A stretch of 64,000 nt of DNA from Streptomyces sp. NBC_00271 (GCF_036178845.1 NZ_CP108070.1:2294001-2358000); one strand, 5' to 3'. Shown: positions 1-9,550, numbered from the stretch's first letter. The notes: a model not told the origin generated them from the letters alone. A program made the numbers and translations.

Positions 1-1230
1 CAGCACGAAGAAGTAGCCGCCCCCGGTGGGGCTGATGTAGTCCACGAGCGGTTCGTCGATCAGACGCGTCTGGGTCGCCTCGAACTGACGGACGACGTCC
101 TGCTGGTAGGAGCAGAAGGCCAGGCCCATGTCGAGGTTGCCCGCCTTGTCGACGCCCCGGTCGTAGTTGTAGCCGCGGCGCAGGATCCGAGCGGTGTCGG
201 TCTTCGCCGTACGGGGGTTGGCGAGCCGGATGTGGGCGTCCAGCGGGATCGCCTCGCCCTTGGGGTCCTTGGTGTAGCGCGGGAGGTCGGTCTCCTGGGC
301 GCCGTCCAGCGGTGCGCCGGTGTCACGGCGGCGGCCGATCATCTTCTCCTGCTCGGTGAGCGAGACCCGGTCCCAGAACTCGACCAGCATGCGGATGATC
401 CGGATGACCTGGTAGCTGCCGCCGACCGCCCAGGACGGTTCGCCGTCGGCCGCGGTGACCCAGACCAGCTTGTCCATCTCGCGGGACGAGGTCGTGTCGG
501 GGTTGGCGATGCCGTCCTTGAACCCGAGGAAGTTGCGCTGCGCGCCGGTCGGACGGGACGGGTTCTGGAAGCCGTCGATGCGCCACTTGATCTGCATCGC
601 GCCGCGGGTGTGCCGGGTGATGTCGCGCAGGGCGTGCAGCACCGTGTCGGAGGTGGCGGCGCACAGCTGCAACGACAGGTCGCCGTGGCACTCGGCGGCG
701 TCGAGGTTGTCGTTGGGGAAGGTGCGCATCGGCTTGAGGTGGCGCGGTATGCGGTCGGCGAGGCCGTAGCGGTCGTCGAAGAGCGAGGCGCCGACGCCCA
801 CGGTGACGGTGAGGTCGTCCGCGGGCAGGTCCGGTCCCAGCAGACCGCTGTCGGAGGGCGGTGCCCCCACGCCGAGGTCGACCGGGGTGCCACCGGTGGT
901 CAGGAAGCGGGCCCGTTCGGTGATCGTGCGCAGCAGGGCGACCAGTTGGGTGCGGTCCTCGGCGATGACGTCGAAGGAGACGAAGACGGCGGCCGTGGGC
1001 GCGGGGGTGGTGATGCCGGCCTGGTGGGCGCCGTGGAAGGACACCTTGCCGCTGCCCGAGTCGGCCGCCGCGGCGGGAGTGCTGCCCGCGGCCATCTGGG
1101 CCCCGACGAGCCCGGCGCCCGCCAGGGCGGCTCCGGCCGCGCCGACGCCGAGGGCGGTCCTGGTGAACGTACGGCGGCCGAAGGGGCAGCCGCCCGGCGC
1201 GGCCTGGTCGTCCTGGCTCGGGGTCGTCAT
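1..1230 (-). CDS. efeB: EfeB, Dyp-type heme peroxidase / deferrochelatase (C-terminus outside window)
   Basis: Exported heme peroxidase of the Efe iron-uptake system, thought to help oxidise ferrous iron or extract iron from heme. The protein starts MTTPSQDD and has a Tat signal ([11 protein letters not shown] near residue 19, then an Ala/Gly-rich hydrophobic stretch). The Dyp signature GFKDGIANP is present in the second half, consistent with the GxxDG heme-pocket motif of the family. About 410 codons are visible; the 3' end is cut by the window edge. The ATG at 1230 is preceded by AGGAGAGGA about 9 bases upstream. It lies 161 bp downstream of the EfeU-EfeO gene on the same strand, so co-transcription from the iron-box promoter is likely. 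The Tat signal fits the tatA gene at 9434. Confidence 0.9.
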   Translation of the reverse strand, partial: MTTPSQDDQAAPGGCPFGRRTFTRTALGVGAAGAALAGAGLVGAQMAAGSTPAAAADSGSGKVSFHGAHQAGITTPAPTAAVFVSFDVIAEDRTQLVALLRTITERARFLTTGGTPVDLGVGAPPSDSGLLGPDLPADDLTVTVGVGASLFDDRYGLADRIPRHLKPMRTFPNDNLDAAECHGDLSLQLCAATSDTVLHALRDITRHTRGAMQIKWRIDGFQNPSRPTGAQRNFLGFKDGIANPDTTSSREMDKLVWVTAADGEPSWAVGGSYQVIRIIRMLVEFWDRVSLTEQEKMIGRRRDTGAPLDGAQETDLPRYTKDPKGEAIPLDAHIRLANPRTAKTDTARILRRGYNYDRGVDKAGNLDMGLAFCSYQQDVVRQFEATQTRLIDEPLVDYISPTGGGYFFVL

Positions 1231-1340
1231 CGGGGGAGGTCCTCTCCTGTGGGCACATGGTCCCGGTACTGCGGGGGCGGTGGTTCGGTGCGGGTGGGCC
1301 GACGGTCTCGGGCTCGGCGCCACCGGGCTACTGAGGCGGC

Positions 1341-1400
1341 CTTGGGGCTGCTCACGCGGCCGTGGGGTTGCTCAAGCAGGCGTTGGGCTGCTCACGCGGC
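1341..1400. repeat. Three tandem 20-bp units at the 3' end of efeUO
   Basis: Units at 1341-1360, 1361-1380 and 1381-1400 repeat with an exact 20-bp period. Units 1 and 3 differ at only two positions; unit 2 is more diverged. The third unit contains the last codons and the TGA of the EfeU-EfeO gene, so the gene end appears to have been duplicated into the efeUO-efeB intergenic space. Confidence 0.75.
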
Positions 1401-3950
1401 CTTGCGGATCTCCAGGAGGTCCGGGATCGGGGCGAGCTCTTCCAACAACTGGCCGACCGAGCCGTCGAGGCGCTGCCGGTCGGTGTCGGACAGCTTGTCC
1501 AGCGGCGTCCAGGTGCCGTCCTCGGCCCGCTGGGCGAGCACCAGTTGCTCGGTGCGCCGCATCCACGTGTCGACGGCCGGGATCACCTTGGCGTTGCGCT
1601 TGTCGATCAACGGGCGGAGCAGGGTGAGCAGTTCACGGGTGCCGTCGAGGTTGGCCTCGGTGGTGGCCAGCTCGGTGCCGCTGCCGTAGTCGGCGTTGTC
1701 GCTCAGTTCGCGGTGCAGAGTGTTCTCGAGGATCTCGTGGGAGCGCAGCGGGAGGTCGGCCGGGTCGAAGTCCTGCTTCGGGAAGTCCTTGCGCAGGGCG
1801 TCCACATCGGCGGCGAGTTGCTTGGCGTACGGCGCGAGGGTGGCGGCGGACTGGCCGTGCCACAGGCCGTACTCGATGCGATGGAAGCCGGTGAAGGCGG
1901 GGTCGTCGACCCCGCCCGCGAGTCCGGCCGTACGGCCGTTGATCTTCGCGTCGAAGTCGGCGAACGTCCCGTAGGCGGCGCCGAGCGAGGCGTACTGCGT
2001 GTGCGCGGGCAGCCAGTCCTTGCGGGCCTGGTCGAGCTTGTCGGCGTCGAGGTCGCTCTGGAGGGTGCGCGTCTTCGTCTGCAGGTCGGCCAGACCCTGG
2101 TCGACGTACGTCCGGTAGGCGGCCAGCGGTGCGGCGAGGTCCTTCTCGGAGACCGGCAGCACGGCCTGGACGGAGCCGCCGCGCGCGCTGACGCGTACGG
2201 CCGCCGAGGTGACGGCCTTCCCGCCGTTGGGCACACAGCGCCAGGCGTACGAGCCCGTCCCGACGGTGGCGATCAGGGCGCGGGTGGTGCCGGGGGCGAT
2301 GCCCTCGACCTCGCCGTAGACGGCGTTGCTGACCGGGTCGATCAGATAGATCTCGGAGGTACGGGAGCCGGTGTTGCGCACCTGGAAGGTCTGCCGGCCC
2401 GGCTTGGGCGCGGTGAAGCCCTTGCCGCAGTCGGCCGCGGACACCTCGACGACGGGCGTCCCGGACGCGGGCTTTCCGCCGCCGGCGGCGATGGTGATCC
2501 CCGCGATGAGCGCGGGCACGGCGACGAGAGCGGCGGGGACCGTCCAGCGGGGGAAGCGACGGGGGGTGGACGGCGTGGCCACGGCGCCCTCGGCGGGAGC
2601 GGACGGCTTCTCGGGGCCGGAGGCGGCAGGCTCGGCGGACTTCTCGCCTTCGGCGGTGGGCTCTCCTTCGGAGGCGTGCTCGCCGTCAGCGGTGGGGTCG
2701 CCTTCCGCGGCGGACGTGGCGGACGGGCCGGCCTCGGCCTCGATCGCGGCACACGTGGCGGCCTTGTCGGCGTCGACGGAAACGGACCCGGCCTCGCCCC
2801 CGGCCGGAGCGGGCGCGGCGGACCGCTCGGCCTCGACGGCGGTCGACGCCGCGGCACTCCCGGCGTCGGGGTCGGGGTCGGCGGGACTCTTGGCCCGCAT
2901 GGCGGCGGGCGTCGCGGTCTGCTCCGCCTCGGCGGGGTCGAGCGGCACGGACACGCGCTTGGCCGCCCCCGCGACGTCCGTCGCGGCGAGCACCACGGCC
3001 TTCGTGCCCTCGGCGGGCGCGGACGCCCCCGCCGTCGGCTCGGCGGCCACCGCGGCAGCGAGCCCCACGGGCACGGAACCGTCCGAGGTCTCGGCCACCG
3101 CGGCGGCGGACACCACAGGCACCGGCTTCGCCGGGGCCGCCCCGCGGACGCCGCGCACGAACAGCGTCATCACGATCGCCAGGTACGCGCCGTAGACACC
3201 GACCTGAAGCCAGGTCATCTGCGGGGTGAGGTTGAGCGTGCCCTGGACGACGGTGACGTACCAGGAGGCCGGGTCGAGATGCGCCGACAGATCGAAGGCG
3301 TACGACGTGCCGCCCGGGATCACCGTGGCTTCCTGGAGGTCGCGCATGCCGTAGCCGAGGACGCCCGCGGCGATGACTATGAGCACGGCGCCGGTGATGC
3401 TGAAGAACCGCGTGAGGTTGATGTGCAGGACGCGCCGGTACAGGCCCCAGCACAGCGCCGCGGCCATCAGCAGCCCGACCGCCGCTCCGGCCAGCGGACC
3501 CGACGAACTCCCCGCGGCCTGCGCGGTGGTCCACAGGAACAGCGCGGTCTCCAGGCCCTCGCGGCCGACTGCGAGGAACGACGTGGCGATCAGTACGCCC
3601 GCGCCCATGCCCAGCGCGGCGGCGACCTTCTGCTTGATCTCGCCGGAGAACGTACGGGCCGAGCGCCGCATCCAGAACACCATGGCGGTGACGAACACGA
3701 CCGCGACCAGACTGAGCGTGCCCCCGAACGCCTCCTGCGACTTCCCGGGCAGGTTCGCCGCCGTGAACGTGAGGACCGCACCGAAGCTCATCGACAACCC
3801 GATGGCGGCGGCAACTCCCGTCCATACATGGGGAAGGCGGGCGCGCTGGTCGGACCGTACGAGCGTGGCCACCAGAACCGAGACGATCAGTCCCGCTTCC
3901 AACCCCTCACGCAGACCGATCAGAAAGCTGGGAAACGCGTCGTCCCACAC
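1392..3950 (-). CDS. efeU: EfeU-EfeO fusion: FTR1-type iron permease joined to cupredoxin and M75 domains
   Basis: An 852-residue fusion of two normally separate iron-uptake subunits. Residues 1 to about 275 form an FTR1/EfeU permease with several membrane segments and both REGLE iron-binding motifs (LREGLEAG at the N-terminus, GREGLETA about 120 residues later). A roughly 200-residue linker rich in Ala, Glu, Pro and Ser follows. Next come one more hydrophobic segment (after RRFPRWTVP), an EfeO-type cupredoxin domain (about 515-610) and an imelysin-like M75 domain (about 612-852) with the HxxE motif (GFHRIEYGLW). GTG 3950 is preferred: it follows GGAGAG by 9 bases and begins just before FPSFLIGLREG, where EfeU proteins usually start. 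An ATG at 3995 would add 15 residues. An iron box lies about 55 bp upstream. Confidence 0.88.
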   Translation of the reverse strand: MWDDAFPSFLIGLREGLEAGLIVSVLVATLVRSDQRARLPHVWTGVAAAIGLSMSFGAVLTFTAANLPGKSQEAFGGTLSLVAVVFVTAMVFWMRRSARTFSGEIKQKVAAALGMGAGVLIATSFLAVGREGLETALFLWTTAQAAGSSSGPLAGAAVGLLMAAALCWGLYRRVLHINLTRFFSITGAVLIVIAAGVLGYGMRDLQEATVIPGGTSYAFDLSAHLDPASWYVTVVQGTLNLTPQMTWLQVGVYGAYLAIVMTLFVRGVRGAAPAKPVPVVSAAAVAETSDGSVPVGLAAAVAAEPTAGASAPAEGTKAVVLAATDVAGAAKRVSVPLDPAEAEQTATPAAMRAKSPADPDPDAGSAAASTAVEAERSAAPAPAGGEAGSVSVDADKAATCAAIEAEAGPSATSAAEGDPTADGEHASEGEPTAEGEKSAEPAASGPEKPSAPAEGAVATPSTPRRFPRWTVPAALVAVPALIAGITIAAGGGKPASGTPVVEVSAADCGKGFTAPKPGRQTFQVRNTGSRTSEIYLIDPVSNAVYGEVEGIAPGTTRALIATVGTGSYAWRCVPNGGKAVTSAAVRVSARGGSVQAVLPVSEKDLAAPLAAYRTYVDQGLADLQTKTRTLQSDLDADKLDQARKDWLPAHTQYASLGAAYGTFADFDAKINGRTAGLAGGVDDPAFTGFHRIEYGLWHGQSAATLAPYAKQLAADVDALRKDFPKQDFDPADLPLRSHEILENTLHRELSDNADYGSGTELATTEANLDGTRELLTLLRPLIDKRNAKVIPAVDTWMRRTEQLVLAQRAEDGTWTPLDKLSDTDRQRLDGSVGQLLEELAPIPDLLEIRKAA

Positions 3951-4004
3951 CTCGGGCCTCTCTCCGATGCAGCAGATACCAGGCCGGACGGCCAAGAGCG
4001 GGGC

Positions 4005-4023
4005 TTAGTGTAGGCATGCCTAA
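4005..4023 (-). promoter_or_regulatory. Iron box (DmdR/IdeR-type operator) for the efe operon
   Basis: A 19-bp imperfect palindrome TTAGTGTAGGCATGCCTAA matches the DtxR/IdeR/DmdR consensus TTAGGTTAGGCTAACCTAA at 14 of 19 positions, with intact outer TTAG/CTAA half-sites. It lies just upstream of the iron-uptake genes, where an iron-bound repressor would switch them off. Match read by eye. Confidence 0.8.
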
Positions 4024-4516
4024 CTATGGGTCAAGAGAGCGCGCAAATCACGACACAGTGGACGCGGATCGCACGCCGGACCCGGGTCGGCCGTAACGAG
4101 GGCAGATCGGCCGACGAGTCGGCGCGGGGGCCACGCAAGGCGGGCATCACGCCCCTGAGCTGCGGTAACACGAGAGCCGTGGACAAGAGCCCCGGCGTCC
4201 GCGTCGATGCGCGCGGCGCACGGAGACAGCCCGGCGGCGCGGTCGCGCCCCCACCAGGGAGATTCCGTCCGCGCTTCGATTCTTACCAGCCGCTTACCCC
4301 GCGGCACCGCCGGGACCAGGCAGTCTGGCCCCGCAACACCGCTGACCGCCACTCGTTAAGACCCTCGGCGGCAATCCTCACCGTGACCACAACTCACCTT
4401 TTCCTTACAGCATGTAGGGTTTCCCCGCTCTGCCCCTCTCAGGGAACACACAGAGTTAGCCGCCCCCGCTCCCGCAGCTCTCCCCCACCGCCCTCTCCCC
4501 AAGGTGATGCTCCACG
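4024..4516. other. Divergent intergenic region without a recognisable gene
   Basis: About 490 bp between the efe iron box and the MprF-like gene. Open frames here have no recognisable protein features. It contains the start of the efe promoter region and an AT-richer patch near 4385-4425, just before the MprF-like gene, that could hold its promoter. No clear hairpin or direct repeat was seen. Confidence 0.5.
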
Positions 4517-6400
4517 GTGTCTGCACAACAGCCAGTACTCGTCCCGGAACAGAGGAACTCGAAGTCGCGCCGGTCGGACCCGAAGGGACGGCCGGCCATC
4601 GGTGACCGGTTGCGACCACGGGCGGCCGCGGCCACGGTCTGGTACCTGCGCCTGCTCGCGCTGCTCAACGTGGTGGCGGTCACGTCGCTGCCGTTCCGGG
4701 AAGAGGTGCACGAGCACAACGGAGGTCAGTTCTTCACCCCGTACCTGGCCACGGCCGGGCTGGTCTCGGCCGCGCTGGCGCTGTTCCTGGCTCTGGTGAT
4801 GCGGCGCCGCAAACGGGCCGCGTGGATCTTCAACATGCTGCTGGCGGGACCGCTCTTCGGGCTGTACGTCCTGGCCCTCACGCAGGAGCAGTACCGACGG
4901 CACGGCTTCAACTGGTTCTCGACCGTGTTCACCGGGCTCTTCGTCGTTGCGCTGCTGGTGGGGCGCAGGGAGTTCCAGGCCGTCGGGGACCGCTCCAACC
5001 CCCGGCTGGCGCTGGCCGTCGGCGCCGGTGGCTTCCTGGTCAGCGGCACCCTCGGAACGCTGCTGGTGAGCGTCACCAACAAGGTGTCCGGGGCGCCGCT
5101 GAGCGACCGGATCGCGTACACGCTGCTGCGCGGGGTCAGCGTCGGCCCGCTCGCCGACCGCCTCGACTCGGTGGTCGCGCCCCGCTGGGTGGACGTGATC
5201 GTCAACATCCTGATCGCGGCGTCCTTCCTGCTCGTGCTCTACGCCTGCTTCCGCGCGCCGCGCGGGCGGGAACTCCTCGGCGAGGACGACGAGCGACGTC
5301 TGCGCGGCCTTCTCGCCAAGCACGGTGAGCGGGACTCGCTGGGCTACTTCGCGCTGCGCCGCGACAAGGCCGTCATGTGGTCCCCGAGCGGCAAGGCGGC
5401 GATCGCCTACCGGGTGGTCGGCGGAGTGACCCTGGCCTCCGGCGACCCGATCGGGGACCCCGAGGCCTGGCCCGGTGCGATCGAGGCATGGCTGCACGAG
5501 GCGCGGCGGCACGCCTGGACGCCGGCCGTGATGGGCGCAGGCGAGGAGGCCGGCACGATCTACGCCCGGCACGGCCTCGACGCCCTCGAACTCGGCGACG
5601 AAGCCATCGTGGACCGCGCCGACTTCACCCTCGAAGGGCGCGCGATGCGCGGAGTGCGCCAGGCGCACAACCGCATCCGCCGGGCCGGGTACACCGTCGG
5701 CATCCGCCGCCACGAGGACATCCCCGAGGCCGACATGGCCACCCTCATCGACAAGGCGGACCACTGGCGGGACGGCGAGACCGAGCGCGGGTTCTCCATG
5801 GCGCTCGGCCGGCTCGGCGACCCGGGCGACGGCCGGTGCGTGATGCTGGAGTGCCGCGACAGCCAGGACGAACCGCGGGCCGTGCTGAGCTTCGTGCCGT
5901 GGGGCGAGAAGGGGCTGTCGCTCGACCTGATGCGCCGGGACCGTGACTCCGAGAACGGCCTCATGGAGTTCATGGTCATCGAACTCCTGCTGCGCGCCGA
6001 GGAGATCGGGGTGCAGCGGGTCTCGCTGAACTTCGCCATGTTCCGTTCCGTCTTCGAGCGCGGCTCCCGGCTGGGCGCCGGACCCGTGCTGCGTCTGTGG
6101 TGCGCGGTGCTGACGTTCCTCTCCCGCTGGTGGCAACTCGAGTCCCTCTACCGGGCCAACGCCAAGTACCGGCCCGTCTGGGAGCCCCGTTACCTCCTGT
6201 TCGAGAAGAGCAGCGACCTCCCCCGCATCGGGATCGCCGCCGCCCGCGCGGAGGGCTTCCTCACCCCGCCCGCGCTGCCGGCGCTCGGCCGCCGCCCACT
6301 CCGGCGGAGGCCGGGAGGACGGTCACGACCGCCGCACGGGAGCGGGCAGGTCCCCCGACAGCAGAGCGGTTCCTCGACCAACACCTCGTCAACCAGGTAA
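4517..6400 (+). CDS. MprF-like membrane protein with a DUF2156 (phosphatidylglycerol lysyltransferase) domain
   Basis: 627 residues. The N-terminal part (about 35-250) has around six hydrophobic segments. The C-terminal half (about 265-595) is a GNAT-fold DUF2156 domain like the aminoacyl-transfer domain of MprF, with the typical block AIAYRVVGGVTLASGDPIGDP and a late FAMFRSVFERGSRLG-type segment. MprF proteins move an aminoacyl group from tRNA to phosphatidylglycerol, lowering the negative charge of the membrane. This protein's actual substrate cannot be read from sequence. GTG 4517 is preceded by AAGGTGAT. Past about residue 595 the tail is basic and low in complexity and probably not part of the domain. 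It is monocistronic, with a strong hairpin 21 bp after the stop. Confidence 0.8.
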   Translation: MSAQQPVLVPEQRNSKSRRSDPKGRPAIGDRLRPRAAAATVWYLRLLALLNVVAVTSLPFREEVHEHNGGQFFTPYLATAGLVSAALALFLALVMRRRKRAAWIFNMLLAGPLFGLYVLALTQEQYRRHGFNWFSTVFTGLFVVALLVGRREFQAVGDRSNPRLALAVGAGGFLVSGTLGTLLVSVTNKVSGAPLSDRIAYTLLRGVSVGPLADRLDSVVAPRWVDVIVNILIAASFLLVLYACFRAPRGRELLGEDDERRLRGLLAKHGERDSLGYFALRRDKAVMWSPSGKAAIAYRVVGGVTLASGDPIGDPEAWPGAIEAWLHEARRHAWTPAVMGAGEEAGTIYARHGLDALELGDEAIVDRADFTLEGRAMRGVRQAHNRIRRAGYTVGIRRHEDIPEADMATLIDKADHWRDGETERGFSMALGRLGDPGDGRCVMLECRDSQDEPRAVLSFVPWGEKGLSLDLMRRDRDSENGLMEFMVIELLLRAEEIGVQRVSLNFAMFRSVFERGSRLGAGPVLRLWCAVLTFLSRWWQLESLYRANAKYRPVWEPRYLLFEKSSDLPRIGIAAARAEGFLTPPALPALGRRPLRRRPGGRSRPPHGSGQVPRQQSGSSTNTSSTR

Positions 6401-6421
6401 CTCCTGGGGCCTGTTCGAGGT

Positions 6422-6454
6422 GCGGGCGCCGGGGCACGCGCACCCGGCGCCCGC
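6422..6454 (+). terminator. Strong hairpin terminator after the MprF-like gene
   Basis: A perfect 12-bp GC stem (GCGGGCGCCGGG at 6422-6433 pairing with 6443-6454) with a 9-base loop, placed 21 bp after the stop codon. There is no T-run, as is usual for Streptomyces terminators. Confidence 0.75.
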
Positions 6455-6538
6455 CATGTCACAGTCACCCGACGTTCACGTCGTCCGGAAACGATGCGGC
6501 CGATCACCGAGCCCGCCCCCGGACGAATCGACGCCCTC

Positions 6539-7897
6539 ATGAAACGCATCGCGGCCGCCCCCGCCCTGGCCCTCACCCTCTCCGCGCTCTCCGTCCTCCT
6601 CATGTCCCCGCTCCCGGTGCAGGCGGCGGGCGGCGCGTCGGGCGGTTACGGGACGAAGACGCCGTACGCGCCGCAGCAGAACGCCCGTACGTACCAGCGG
6701 GCACCGAAGGGGTTCGTCCCGGTGTTCACCGAGAACGTGTCCCGGCACGGTGCACGCGCGGCGACGAGCGGCGAGGACGGAGAGTTGATCCTCCAGCTGT
6801 GGGACAAGGCCGAGAGCGAGGGCGGACTCACCCGTGCCGGTGCGGAGTTCGGCCCGCAGGTGCGCTCGCTGCTGACGGGGATGGAGAAGGTCGGATACGG
6901 CAACCTCAGCGGCCGGGGCAAGCGGGAGATCCAGGGCACGGCGGCCCGCATGGCGCAGCGGCTGCCCGGACTGTTCGCGCGGATCGCCAAGGACTCCGAG
7001 CCGATCGACGTGGTCAGCTCGGGCCAGGGCCGCGCCGTCGACAGCGGCGCCCTCTTCGCCTCGGCCCTCGCCGACGCCGACCCGGCGCTCACGCCCCTCA
7101 TCGGCCCGGCGCGCACCGACCCCGACCTGCTCTACTTCCACAAGTCCGCGGGCGGTGCCGCCTACCGCGACTACATCGCTCACGACCAGCGGCTGGCCAC
7201 CACCCTCAAGAGCGTCACCGAGCAGCCGGCCACCCACCGCGCGGCCCGCGACATCCTGAAGAGGATCTTCGCCCCGGCCTTCGTGCGGCGGATCTCGGCC
7301 GGGGAATTCGCCTCCATCGGCAGCGAGGTGGACGCGGCCCAGGCGGTCTACAACCTCTACAGCATCGCCCCGGCCATGACCGACGAGGGCAGCTGGCACC
7401 TGGAGCGCTACCTCGCCCCGCGCGACGCCGCCTGGTTCGCCTATCTCGGCGACGCCGAGGACTTCTACGAGAAGGGACCGGGCTTCGCGGACAGCGACAT
7501 CACGTACAAGATGGCGGACGTCCTGCTCGACGACTTCTTCAAGAAGGCCGAGGCCAAGCGTGACGGCACCAGCGACCTCGGCGCGGAGCTGCGTTTCACC
7601 CACGCCGAAGAGATCATCCCGCTCGCCGCTCTCATGCGGCTGCCGGGCAGCACGAAGCCGGTGACGACGACTCGGCCGTAAACCTATACGGACAACCCCT
7701 GGCGGGGCGGCTCGGTGGCTCCGATGGCCGCGAACATCCAGTGGGACGTGTTCCGCAAGGGAGACACCTATCTGGCGCGGATGCTCTACAACGAGAAGGA
7801 GACCGCGTTCAAGGCGGGCTGCGCCCCCATGGCGAAGGGCAGCGCGTTCTACGACCTGGACGAGCTGGAGCGCTGCTTCGGGCGCACCGAGTCGTGA
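6539..7897 (+). pseudogene. Secreted histidine-type phosphatase interrupted by an in-frame TAA
   Basis: A signal peptide (MKRIAAAPALALTLS..., cleavage near VQAAGG) is followed by a histidine acid phosphatase / multiple inositol polyphosphate phosphatase-like domain. The catalytic N-terminal motif SRHGAR and the late HAEE motif are both present. Codon 381 (7679-7681) is TAA; the same frame continues uninterrupted for 72 codons (YTDNPWRGG, AANIQWDVF, then an end at ...ELERCFGRTES). That tail looks like the normal C-terminal end of the family, so the stop is most simply a Tyr codon (TAC or TAT) changed to TAA. The first 380 residues hold both catalytic motifs, so a shortened product might still be made. 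An in-frame ATG 45 bp upstream (6494) is an alternative start. A sequencing error is possible. Confidence 0.75.
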
Positions 7898-7921
7898 AAG
7901 ATGCCTCCGTCCAGGTGACTT

Positions 7922-7949
7922 GGGAACTTCTTTACTGATGCCGTCAGTT
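7922..7949 (+). promoter_or_regulatory. Possible ECF-type promoter before the Spo0M-like gene
   Basis: GGGAAC at 7922-7927 and GTT at 7947-7949 are 19 bases apart, resembling the GGGAAT-N18/19-GTT promoters used by SigR-type sigma factors of actinobacteria. Only position and resemblance support this. Confidence 0.25.
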
Positions 7950-8024
7950 CTGATCACACGGCTCGGGGCACGCTCCGAGCCGGTTCGGAACGATGAGTGC
8001 GATCAGTGAAGGAGCCACACCGAC

Positions 8025-9092
8025 ATGGTGTTCAAACGGCTGCTCGGGGCGATGGGCGCAGGCGGCCCCTCGGTGGACACGGTTCTCGACGGCGGCGCGG
8101 TGACGCCCGGCGGGATCCTGTCCGGGCAGGTCCATCTCCAAGGTGGCAGCGCGGACGTGGAGATCGAGCACATCGGGCTCGAGCTGATCGCCCGGGTGGA
8201 GGCCGAGCACGAGGACGGGGAGAGCGAGGGCGCCGTCGTCTTCGAGCGGTTCACGGTCGGCGGCGGATTCCGCCTCGCCGAGCAGGAGCGGCACAGCGTT
8301 CCGTTCAGCGTGTCCCTGCCGTGGGAGACACCGGTCAGCGAGCTGTACGGGCAGCCGCTGGGCATCGTCCTCGGTGTGCGCACCGAGCTCGCGGTGGCCG
8401 GTGCGAGGGACAAGGGCGACCTGGATCCGCTCGCGGTGCGTCCGCTGCCGGTCCAGGAAGCGGTCCTGGAGGCGCTGGGGCAGCTGGGCTTCGGCTTCAA
8501 GTCCGCCGACCTCGAACACGGCCACATCGGGGGTACGGGGCAGCAGTTGCCCTTCTACCAGGAGATCGAGCTGACGCCCGCGCCGCAGTACGCGCACGTG
8601 GTGAACGAGATCGAGCTGACCTTCCTCGCCACCCCGGCCGGCATGGAGATCGTCCTGGAGGCCGACAAGCGCGGCGGCCTCTTCGAGTCCGGGCAGGACA
8701 CCCTCACCCGCTTCACGGTGAGCCATCACGATGTCGGGGCCCGCGACTGGAACAGCGAGGTCGACGGCTGGATCAGGCAGTTGGTGGAGCACCGGGCGTC
8801 GTACGGCTCCCACGCCACATACGGCCACGCCGATCCGTATGCCGCCGGAAGCGGGTACGGGCATCACTCGGCCCATGGGTCCGGCCACGAGTCCGGCTAC
8901 GGGTCCGGCTATGAGTCCGGTCATGGGTCCGGTCACGAGGGCCACCGCTCCGGGCCCGGCCTCGGTACCGCGGTCGCGGCCGGCGCGGCGGGACTCGCGG
9001 TGGGGGTGGTCGGCGGGCTGGTCGCGGCCGAAGTCGTCGACGAGGTGGGCGACTTCTTCGAGGGCGACGACGAAGGCGGCGAAGAGGACTGA
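8025..9092 (+). CDS. Spo0M-like sporulation protein (arrestin fold)
   Basis: 355 residues. Residues 1 to about 255 match the Spo0M / sporulation-control family (arrestin-like beta-sandwich): start MVFKRLLGAMG, a block resembling TVLDGGAVTPGGILSGQV, and WETPVSELYGQPLG in the middle. Bacillus Spo0M influences sporulation and cell shape; the actinobacterial role is unknown. The tail (about 262-315) is an imperfect Gly-Ser-His-Tyr-Glu repeat encoded by 12-bp repeats around 8880-8940. A hydrophobic AAGAAGLAVGVVGGLVAAE segment and a very acidic end follow. Members of this family usually lack the long repeat. Convergent with tatA, with a shared hairpin between them. Confidence 0.82.
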   Translation: MVFKRLLGAMGAGGPSVDTVLDGGAVTPGGILSGQVHLQGGSADVEIEHIGLELIARVEAEHEDGESEGAVVFERFTVGGGFRLAEQERHSVPFSVSLPWETPVSELYGQPLGIVLGVRTELAVAGARDKGDLDPLAVRPLPVQEAVLEALGQLGFGFKSADLEHGHIGGTGQQLPFYQEIELTPAPQYAHVVNEIELTFLATPAGMEIVLEADKRGGLFESGQDTLTRFTVSHHDVGARDWNSEVDGWIRQLVEHRASYGSHATYGHADPYAAGSGYGHHSAHGSGHESGYGSGYESGHGSGHEGHRSGPGLGTAVAAGAAGLAVGVVGGLVAAEVVDEVGDFFEGDDEGGEED

Positions 9093-9104
9093 GTCCTCAG
9101 ACGT

Positions 9105-9146
9105 GTCCGTGTCCGGGGGCGGTGTGCGCCGTCCCCGGACACGGAC
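9105..9146. terminator. Bidirectional hairpin between the Spo0M-like gene and tatA
   Basis: A perfect 14-bp stem (GTCCGTGTCCGGGG at 9105-9118 pairing with 9133-9146) with a 14-base loop lies between two convergent stop codons, 12 and 10 bp away. It probably ends transcription from both sides. Confidence 0.8.
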
Positions 9147-9155
9147 CACATGGGC

Positions 9156-9434
9156 TCAGTGCGCGGCGCTCGGGGCCTCGGTCGTCGCGCGCGGGGCGGC
9201 CTGCTCGGCGGAGTTCCTGATGACCGCCGTGGGGGTCACCGGAGCCGCGCCCTGTTCGGCGGTGGCGGCGGACGCGGGGCTCTCGTCCTTCATCGCCTTG
9301 GTCTCGCTCTTGAGGATGCGCATCGACTTGCCCAGCGCGCGGGCGGTGTCCGGCAGCTTCTTCGAGCCGAACAGCACGATGAGCACGATCGCCACGATCA
9401 GCAGGTGCCAGGGTTCCAGTCCGTTGCGGAGCAT
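9156..9434 (-). CDS. tatA: TatA/E-type twin-arginine translocase subunit
   Basis: 92 residues: a short N-terminus (MLRNGLEP), one membrane helix ([20 protein letters not shown]), an amphipathic helix ([14 protein letters not shown]) and a flexible Ala-rich tail. This is the classic TatA layout, including the FG hinge and the KLP that follows. TatA forms the pore for export of folded Tat substrates such as EfeB in this window. The ATG at 9434 has AGGAAAGG upstream. No tatB or tatC neighbours are present, so it may be an additional paralogue rather than the only housekeeping copy. Confidence 0.9.
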   Translation of the reverse strand: MLRNGLEPWHLLIVAIVLIVLFGSKKLPDTARALGKSMRILKSETKAMKDESPASAATAEQGAAPVTPTAVIRNSAEQAAPRATTEAPSAAH

Positions 9435-9550
9435 CGCGCGCTCGCCTTTCCTCGCCTCGGTCGAGGGCACGCCCCACTGGCCGCCACCCACTTGAAGATT
9501 GCCGCTTTGCGCAACTGTACAACCATGGGCTCGGCTCGCACGGCTCCCGG

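Noticed and set aside
1362..4013. Plus-strand 883-codon open frame opposite efeUO
   Set aside because: Antisense shadow of the fusion gene; Gly/Arg/Val-rich composition and no recognisable domain.
7741..7938. Small protein gene in another frame over the phosphatase C-terminus
   Set aside because: The in-frame continuation of the phosphatase explains the coding signal; the alternative frame is Arg/Gly-rich without a ribosome binding site.
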